DNA from: Symsagittifera roscoffensis | Taxonomy: Eukaryota; Xenacoelomorpha; Acoela; Convolutidae | Length of the DNA stretch: 64,000 nt | Direction of reading: 5' to 3' | NCBI RefSeq assembly: GCF_963678635.1 | Contig: NC_087064.1 | Coordinates: 49,151,346 to 49,215,345, forward strand | Shown here: positions 56,346-64,000 of the stretch, piece after piece | Numbering within the stretch: position 1 is the stretch's first letter | Layout: every line of letters begins with the position of its first letter | The notes under the pieces: generated by a model | Told to the model about the DNA's origin: nothing | The model's database searches: none | The model's input: only the letters and a program-made list of their open reading frames with translations | Position numbers and translations under genes: made by a program

Positions 56346-57429
56346 CTACGAGTAAAAACTTTTCCTTCATGACTGGTACAACTTAGCTCAACGTTTCTGC
56401 TCAATTTCATTATCAAATTAATATCATGTTCATTAGAGCCTGGTATTTACCCTAGGATGCTGCTTGATCTCCCTACAAGGCAGCAAGGAAAAGTCAAGAA
56501 CAAGAATGCTTCATATAAAATGCCGTAATGCCTGATTCGTTATACTTCAAGGCTTTTTTATTGAGTCGGTGAGCGTAGTTCAGACTTACATAATCGTGAT
56601 GCTTTTTTTGTTTTTTCGAGAAATTTTCTTCGAGAAATCTGTTTTGAAACAATAATTTTGTCAATTCCGGCTCATTAGCATTAACCTTAATTAATGCAGA
56701 CGAAACATTAACCGTTAGTAATTACAAAAATTCAAATCTAGCGAAACCAAAATTTTGTTTTAATGTTTGTTAATTACACTTAACAGAGCAAGTTTTATGC
56801 AAACGTGAACTAGACTTTTTCCCGTTTCCTTTTTTTTTTAAATTGTAGGACTTAACCTTGCTTTATTTTGAAACATAGTATGTTTTTACCGATGATTATT
56901 GGCTTCCTGGTTTTTGACTGAAATTCTGTCGATTCCCTTCTCGAATGTTATATTTGGTTTATTTGAGTGCCAGCAGAAAACTTTAGGCTAGAATTTTTGA
57001 AGCTATGGAGATCTGATTTTTGACAAAGTTTTTGGCGACATGGGCTGTAATTGTTTTCAACGGATTATGTATTTTTGAATAATTGATTGTGTCTACCAAA
57101 ATTAAGGTTCTAAAAGATTAAAATCATTTATAATGGTGAATTTTTCCAAGATATTATAACCTCTTATAATCCGTTTGAATTGATTTTATTACATGCAGAA
57201 AACTCGTGAGGGCAATTGTAATTCGTTGTAAACAATTATAGTTTCTTATTCTGCCAAAATTTTAACCATGTCTTAATGTTTTTTATTTTGCTGTGAATAA
57301 ATAAATCTCTGAAAACGAGATGTCTTGTCACACTTTGGTTCATCTGTTCACATTTACTTTTTGAGGTGTGACTCAAATTTACTTTTCGAGGTGTGACTTC
57401 TGATTTAGTTTTAAGTAGAGTTCATTTCC
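56346..57429. other. Non-coding stretch
   Basis: No gene recognised. TTATAATGG and TTATAATCC words near 57130-57175 recall the 17.4-18.0 kb cluster. Confidence 0.35.
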
Positions 57430-57690
57430 TCTATTCAAAAAAGATGAACGCAACTATCGAACAGTTAAGATCACACATAAGCCTAATCGATTTCTAGTTC
57501 ATCACACAAGCGGACTTTATCAAAAAAGTGGAAACACATTGTTCTAGAACATCAAAAAACTCTTAGAGGCATCTATTTTTTTTCGAAAGTTGAGATTTAA
57601 ACAAAAAACAGACTGCAATTTTTTTCTGTTTACTTGTGCTTTATGACTCGTTTCCAACTGCCTGTTGGCTATGTTTTCATATGTGCAATG
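57430..57690. repeat. Dispersed repeat R, copy 5
   Basis: CAACTATCGAACAGTTA, CTAATCGATTTCTAG, GAGGCATCTATTTTTTTTCG and CTGCCTGTTGGCTATG in family order. Confidence 0.5.
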
Positions 57691-57924
57691 TTTTAAGTGT
57701 TGCTTGTACAATTATTGTAAAGATGACGCAGCAATTGAAATTTTAACGTAGTGAAGACTCCTATATGGGTCTTGTTGATTTTTATTTGTTTTTTTTCTTA
57801 AAATGCTCTAATAACTACAGATGTGCAGTCATACATATTATAGCGGTTAGGTATATATGCAGTTTTTAAGTTCAGTTGAACTCTATCTGCTGAAAATTAC
57901 GTTGATAGCATTCTCCAAATACGC

Positions 57925-58150
57925 ACTTGGAAATGTCGGTTTATTATTTGACTTGGAATTTTTCTCAAATTGGGTTAATATTAACAAGTTGGGTTAATGT
58001 TATCAAAAAATTAATTGTTCTAGTAACTCTTGAAGGGCATCTATTTTTTTCTTTAACTTCGATAGTTAAGATTCTTTCAATAGAATCAGTGTTTTTTTTA
58101 GGTTTACGTGCCTTCATTGCTCTTCCACTTGTCTGTTGGCTGTTTTTTTG
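57925..58150. repeat. Dispersed repeat R, copy 6
   Basis: TTTTTCTCAAATTGGGTTAA (with a short local repeat of TTGGGTTAATGTT), AATTGTTCTAG, GGGCATCTATTTTT and CTTGTCTGTTGGCTG in family order. Confidence 0.5.
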
Positions 58151-58984
58151 TGTTCGGTTAGCAGACGTAATCAATTGGGAAAATAGAGTTTGTTTTCGGG
58201 TTACCAACTAGTTTGACAAAATCACTGACATTTTTGTGAAGCCTGAAATGCTGCAGCAAACATGCCTAGTATCTTGAAAACTCTATTCAACTACTGATTA
58301 CGACAACTAATTGACGACTTACGGCCTAAACTCGAATCCGGTTAGCGCCTGTTTTTTTTTAAAAGAGCAAAGTATTCAGCATCAACAAAACTTCGTCCTA
58401 TCAATAATTTGTTTACGTTTTGTCGGCTTAGTTTCCACATAGCCTACATCATAATAAGGTAAGACACTTCTTTTGAAGTGTTTCTGATTCTCTAATTGCC
58501 TTTGCGATAAGCAAGGGTAATGAAAGCCGAGTACTAGAATTTTGCTCCTGTAAATAAGTTTTTTCGCAGTATGGTCAATATCAGAAATGGTAAGCTAATA
58601 AATTCAATTTTTTTGCGCCTTCAGCCACTTGGTCTAGATGTAACGATAACGTCTGAAACGGCCAAGGTGCTAAGTTTGAATCTGACAGGATTTGTTTTCT
58701 TTGCAAACAAGAAATATTACGTTTTCCAAAAAGTTTTCGGTTTATTATTTGTCTAATTGTTTTCGTCTTCATAATTGTCACTCGTATGATTGTGTTCTTA
58801 AGAGTTTTTGACGACGCGCTGTAGAAAAAGAGTGATGTATGATGACAAAGTCCATCAGCGATGATTAAATTGGTATTAAATTACACTATCAACTGCAAGT
58901 GTATTGCAACCGGGTGCTTGACTTTTAACCGTAATTAAGAGTAATGAACGTAGTGAAATAAATGCTTTCCGTAGTTTGAACGTA

Positions 58985-59060
58985 GTTTTTTTTTAATGTT
59001 CACTTGCGTTCATAACTCTTTTACAATCTTTGATTGGCTATGTTTCTGTAAGCCATAAAC
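58985..59060. repeat. Dispersed repeat R, terminal fragment (copy 7), and local duplication
   Basis: Only the terminal part (GTTCACTTGCGTTCATAACTC, GATTGGCTATGTTTCTG) is present. It is followed to 59110 by short tandem reuse of AAGCCATAAACAAT and AACAATGTTTCTGT. Confidence 0.45.
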
Positions 59061-59110
59061 AATGGCTTACATAAACAATGTTTCTGTAAGCCATAAACAA
59101 TTCTGTTTAT

Positions 59111-62100
59111 CCATAAGCAAAGCCATAAAAAAGGGAATAGAGCATCCGGTCTCCAAGCTATGTAATAAGACAGAGAATAAAATTCCTGTGTATTAAGAAA
59201 GCGGATAGGTTTCCTAATGTATTAAAATGATTCAGTGTGATGGTAAGTTTCAGAAAACTTTTGGCGCCCAATTTTACCATCTTTTAGGATAGTGTTAAGA
59301 TTTCCCTATGTATAAGGATTAGAAACACATTGTAGGGAATTAAGAACTCATTAAGATAGGGAATAAGTTTTCCCAATTTGTTAAGAGAGGGAATGGTAAG
59401 GTTTCAGTGTGATGGTAAAAGAATGGTAAGAAAAACTCTGTTTTTTTTGAATCTGTGTGAAAATGTCTAGTTTTTTCGCAAAAATTTTGGCACGCGTTAT
59501 GTAATTGGTAAGCAAAACGTGTAATATGTTTTTCGGTTCATGGTAAGTTGATGGTTAGATGTGCAAAAATTCGGATTTTTCTCAAAAAAAATGGAGTTTT
59601 TCTTTCAAAAAACTTGAAAACACGATAAGATATGATATAATTTGACCTAATAACGGTTTAATTAGATGATCACACTTTTCAAAACAGTACTCAATCTGGC
59701 TGAAAAATCTTTGAAATCTACTGAAATTTCGAAAAAAAAGTCACGTTTTTGAAAAAAGAATTCGAAAATTTCAAGTTTTTGGAAAAAACTGCAAAGATTT
59801 CGAAGTTTTTGAAAAATTCAGATTTTTCGAAAGAATTGCAGAAATCTCAAGGATTTGAATAGTTTTTTGTTGCTTCTGATCTAACTGAGAAAAATATACA
59901 AACATGTAGACTTAAAAACGAAGCTCAAATCGTATTTTAATTGGCGTCATGTTGAGGCAGTGATACAAAACTTTGAATAAAAAGATGGATTTTTTTTACA
60001 ATTTTCTCTCAAAAAAACGAAATACGATAAAGTTTACCTTAATTTGAGCTAAAGTGCGGTTTATATAACGCTATGAACATATAAAGCTCATACTAGAAGA
60101 TTCAATATTGAAACTTCGGATTTCTCGGGAATTTAGTGTAATTAACCGTAAGGTTCGACACAGTAAAAATTAATCAAATCTATCCAAATTTTCCATTTTT
60201 AACCTTTCATTCGTGTATTTACTTGATTTTTTGTCCAATTCAAGGAGATTTCACCCAAAAGTCTCAATCCAAACGAACAATAAGAGCAATATTCATTGAA
60301 ATTCCTAGATTAAAGTCCATGATCTAACTCCTCCTCAGTTTTCATATTAAAATCCATCGATATTAAAAATGGTTTCAAATCATTGATGAAAATTGAACAT
60401 TTTACTGCTAAAATTGACTAAAAATGGGGCAAGTTTTTCTTGAAAAAATTTTAGATTATATGATATTCAACAAAATCTTCTTCAAAACTGATGATTATCT
60501 CTGTTGCTTCTACAATATTATTTTGATAATTTTCCGTATAAATTCTCTATGTTTCGAGGTTATCCTGCTTCTTTTGAGTTTTTGCTATTGAACTCACTTT
60601 GCAAGAAAATTTAGTCAGACTGGGGAATTTAGGAGAAAATAGTATCAATTGAACGAACAATTTGCTGGCAAAGATAATATTGAACTGATAACGTCTAAAT
60701 ATTACAAGTAATTTGTACATGTTCGCCTTTAGGTTACCTTGTCCAGCTGCTACAGTAAACTATTCAAGCAAAAGTACAACTTGTGGAATCATTAACTATC
60801 ACTTTTCTTGCAAAATATTTATTAAATCGCTTTTTTTTCTTGATTTTTGTCGGAAGTTCTCTCAAAATTGACTAAGTGAGAAAGAATTGGTGATTTTTAA
60901 AGCATTCGAAAGCACATGTATAAACTCAGAACATAAAAGTGTATTTTACGTTGATTTCCTAGAATAAACTGTTTAAAATCTGAAAACGTTCGGAAGTAAA
61001 AATACGCAAGTGGGTCTAGTTCCCAACTTCTGCATAATGTAAATACTTCCAAAAGAACGATTAATAGAAAAATTGATTTGTAAAAGAAAAACAAAGTGCC
61101 AATTGTAACAAATAAATAGTTTTGCAAAATTTGTTAAGCAAAAAAAACTATAGTTCTACGTAATTTTCTAATTGAAAAAAATTGAAGCTAACCAGAACAA
61201 AATTTTTACTAATTGAAACTTTTCATGTTAAAGTTCAAATATTTAAGAGATTCTACAGCTAGTTCTGCCAAAGTATAAATTTGTTTAGAAAATTTGAGCA
61301 AGCTCCATATTATTTTCTCTAAAAATTTTTTATAATTCAAAATTTTTCTATCCGAAGTAATGAAATGTAGATCTTGAAAGCAAAATTTTGAATCATGCTT
61401 TATGTATCATCTTCCAAAAAATATCGGAGTTGGTTCAATTAAAAAAACCCTCAAATTATCTGAGTTTTGTATAAATTTACCATATATCTTTATATATATA
61501 TATATCAAATCAAAAAAATTTTCAAAATTTTACACTTTTATTTTGGATTTTTTCTCAAGATATAATTTATCAGCTAATTTCAATCAAATTATCTCGAAAC
61601 TCCTCATGAAATAAATTGAGTTTCTATCTCAAATTATTATTTTTTTCAGTTTCTGCTTCATCTACTATCTTCCAATTTAATTCAATTCGAACAAATTTTT
61701 ATTGAAAATTGAGTTTTAGATGGAAAAATGTATCATTTCAACGAACATTCAATTATCCGAAGTAGAAATCATACCATAAATGTTTTGCTAGAAATATTCA
61801 AATGATTTCTCAACCTGATAACACTATGTTGCTGTTTCAACTCTGATTTTCTATATTGAAGTAAGTTTTTTGTTGAGAATGTTGTATACTAATAAGTTGA
61901 AATTTTCACAAGTTGGCAAAAACATATACTTTTTTCATCTTTTCTAGGTCAGCTATCAATTTATTTTCCGAAATTGTCAGAAAACAGTAAAAAACCATAA
62001 TTTTGATTAAATCAACCCCATTATCTGCTTAAAATTGCACTACTATATGAAAACTTTTTCAAGCACTAAACAAGGAAATCTTTAAAATAGTAACTAGGCA

Positions 62101-62620
62101 AAACCTTTCAATTAGTCGATGTTTTATAAAATCCGTTTTCTTACAAAATTTCAACAAATACCCAAGCACTCATTTGCGTATGTTATTTATTTTTACTACA
62201 AATTTACTGGAACAAAATCTTCGCAAGCTTGCAACCAATGGAGTTTTTAGTGTAGATTAAACATTTTGGGATCGATTTCCATTGAAATTTTAATGGCAAC
62301 TTGAACTCGATTGTTGCTGGTTTTATCATCAATCGGAACCTTTGAATAAAACAATAAACGACACATCAAGAATAGTAGTGAAAAAACTGTACAAGTTTTA
62401 CTAATTTTTTTTTCAATTTTAATGTATAGACTTTTCAAATTCAGTAAAAATTATTAATCAAAGTCTTTTCTCCTATGATTTAATTAAAAAATATAATAAT
62501 TTTAAATTCTCTTGGAGTGTGTTTCGAGACTGCTGAGAACATAGTTTAACATTATTTTGACAAGAATAATGCTTCATCTTGATATGATTAGTGAGTTCCT
62601 CGCTGCTATATGTATAACAG
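59111..62620. other. AT-rich non-coding stretch
   Basis: No gene recognised. GATGGTAAG-type words recur at 59220-59420, T/A homopolymer-rich lines lie at 59570-60010, and a short (TA)n tract is at 61490-61503. ORFs are short and of low complexity. Confidence 0.45.
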
Positions 62621-62625
62621 TTTCA

Positions 62626-62670
62626 TACTTTAGGAACACTTTAGGAACACTTTAAGGAACACTTTAAAAC
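62626..62670. repeat. Three-unit short tandem repeat
   Basis: TTTAGGAACAC / TTTAGGAACAC / TTTAAGGAACAC in direct succession, period about 13. Confidence 0.7.
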
Positions 62671-62950
62671 GCCACAGTCCTTACGATATCTCTACGTGTG
62701 TATGCTCTGCCAGAATCAAAACATGCTACTTTTTTGTTTCCTTTCAGTGACGCATCTCAATTTTGAAAAAAAGATTAATGGGAGATTTAGATTGTACCAA
62801 TTTTTTAGAAAAGAAGAGTTGAATAGCCTCAAAAGTGAATAAAGATAAATAAAAACAGTGATGTGAATTTATTAACCAATTGATTTAACGTGTTAGAAAA
62901 TCAGAAGGGATAAGCCAATCTAACCATAGAGTTTTCAAACGTTTTGGTAT

Positions 62951-63178
62951 CAACCAATCAGAATCGAGCATTACTTTTAAGGAATTTTTTTAATTTTTCT
63001 GATATCAACCAATCAGAATCGAGCTTCAATTGTCATCGAATTTTCATTAAAATTTAATGTCAACCAATCAGAATTGAGCTCTAATTCTCCTAGATTTTTC
63101 AACAGTTTTGATATCGTTTGTAGATATCGAGCATTCCTTCAAAGGTAGTCTTTGTGGTAATAACCAATCAGAATGAAG
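62951..63178. repeat. Degenerate 55-bp tandem repeat with a CAACCAATCAGAATCGAG core
   Basis: The core CAACCAATCAGAATCGAGC occurs at 62951, 63006 and 63061 (period 55), as a decayed unit near 63110-63130 (GATATCGAGCATTCC), and as AACCAATCAGAATGAAG at 63162. Units share TTTTGATATC before the core. The core is the same word as in the subterminal part of the MULE-related MITE. Confidence 0.75.
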
Positions 63179-63273
63179 TATTCACAGATTTTAAAACACT
63201 TAGTAGATCAGAACCATACTATGTTTATGAAACTTCCCAGTCAATCACTTTTATTGAGTTATTCTACCATAAC

Positions 63274-63712
63274 TTAGATATAAAATTGACACCAAAGAGA
63301 GATAAATGAGATTTCTTGTCTAATTTTTATATATTTTTTTCGATACTCAATCAAATTTTGAAATTCCGATAAAAATTTTTTCGATTTTTTTTCTTTATCT
63401 AACCAGTGAAAAAAGAAACTACCAAAATATATCTTTTTATCACTTTCTTTTTTATATTGTAAAATATACAACCGGAAGTCTTTATAATTAGGATAATCGA
63501 TTAAAAGATATTCTGACAAATCTAGATTTTGTATTTGTATCAAATTCAAAACAGTATCCGAAATGATGTTTCTTGTCTTCAATTTTTGTTTCATAGGCTC
63601 TTCCAGTGTTTTGTTTTTTACTGATCGACCACTCAATCTGTGTTAACTCTTCTAAATAAAAACAATGCTGATGAATATGGCAGTACTTTTTTTTCTGAAA
63701 TCTCCTCTCCAC
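63274..63712 (-). CDS. Unidentified AT-rich ORF pair, possible coding exon
   Basis: Two overlapping minus-strand frames: 63488-63712 (74 codons) and 63274-63636 (120 codons). The second reads as a Lys/Ile/Tyr-rich soluble protein with no recognised motif. They could be one exon with a frameshift or chance ORFs in AT-rich DNA. No neighbour supports a function. Confidence 0.2.
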
Positions 63713-64000
63713 CTTTTCAACAAAATTATTGAATTTTCTGTGTTTCTATACAAGTTAAAACTAATACAATCTCCATCGGCGTCATCTGTCCACTACTCTT
63801 TTAGCTTTTTGTAGTAGTTCAACCTTAAAATCTGATAAAAGTCCATTTCAGACATTGAAAACGCTTTTGATAGAAACATATTTCCCTTGAAATAAGCAAA
63901 GAAACTTGAAAATTGTTGTATCATTTTTAATTTATTTTGTTTTAACAATCACCATAAAGTTTTTTTCCTTTATTTAGAGCGTAATTAGTTCTTAGGCATT
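63713..64000. other. Non-coding end of window
   Basis: Nothing recognisable; AT-rich. Confidence 0.4.

Noticed and set aside
58571-58590. Possible 20-base microexon between CAG and GTAAGC
   Set aside because: No flanking exons of a matching phase were found, so it cannot be supported.
1-64000. CRISPR arrays, operons or bacterial genes
   Set aside because: No direct-repeat/spacer pattern, Shine-Dalgarno-led gene runs or bacterial gene families were seen; splicing and element types are animal-like.

Overview
The window is eukaryotic, from an invertebrate animal genome. It is AT-rich, has spliced genes with GT-AG introns, carries one class A GPCR exon, and is packed with transposable elements. 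Short introns (75-440 bp) and the element mix fit an arthropod or similar invertebrate, but the species cannot be fixed from sequence alone. A 200-base N run (7912-8111) marks an assembly gap.

Layout. 1-11.7 kb is non-coding and full of short non-autonomous transposons: hAT-type MITEs with CAGGGGCGGAT ends, and a Helentron/HINE-like family ending in a conserved hairpin. Two abutting near-perfect palindromes (11755-11961) lie just upstream of the terminal exon of a GPCR (12131-12815). 13-23 kb is mostly repeats: tRNA-SINE-like and H-family fragments, a TAAT(N2)ATTA cluster, and a three-unit tandem array of about 790 bp units. 23.6-31 kb holds minus-strand LINE remains: a piece of a REL-type element, then a Tx1/L1-like LINE interrupted by a MULE DNA transposon (29066-30822).

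29531-46112 is a tandem duplication of a 5.4 kb unit. The second copy is split by a 5.7 kb Penelope-like insertion (36106-41810, 13-bp target duplication) with a minus-strand REL-type LINE lying inside it. Each copy also contains a 220-bp MITE related to the MULE, a jockey/CR1-like RT fragment and a 3' RTE fragment. 46568-50705 is an intact, GC-rich APE-type LINE with a 15-bp target duplication, a 2A-like peptide, a PHD-like finger and four C-terminal zinc fingers. 53079-55886 is a five-exon gene (660 codons plus stop, frame kept across all junctions). Its product is not firmly recognised; an internal helical block resembles a DIRS-type Gag. The rest to 64 kb is AT-rich non-coding DNA with a small dispersed repeat family and a 55-bp degenerate tandem repeat.

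The host coding content is small: the GPCR terminal exon, the five-exon gene and perhaps one short exon at 13332. Most structure is nested transposition, which can be ordered from target-site duplications and shared differences. The items most worth a second look are a PHD finger inside a Penelope RT domain, the intact 2A/zinc-finger LINE, the palindromes, and the possibly Gag-derived gene.
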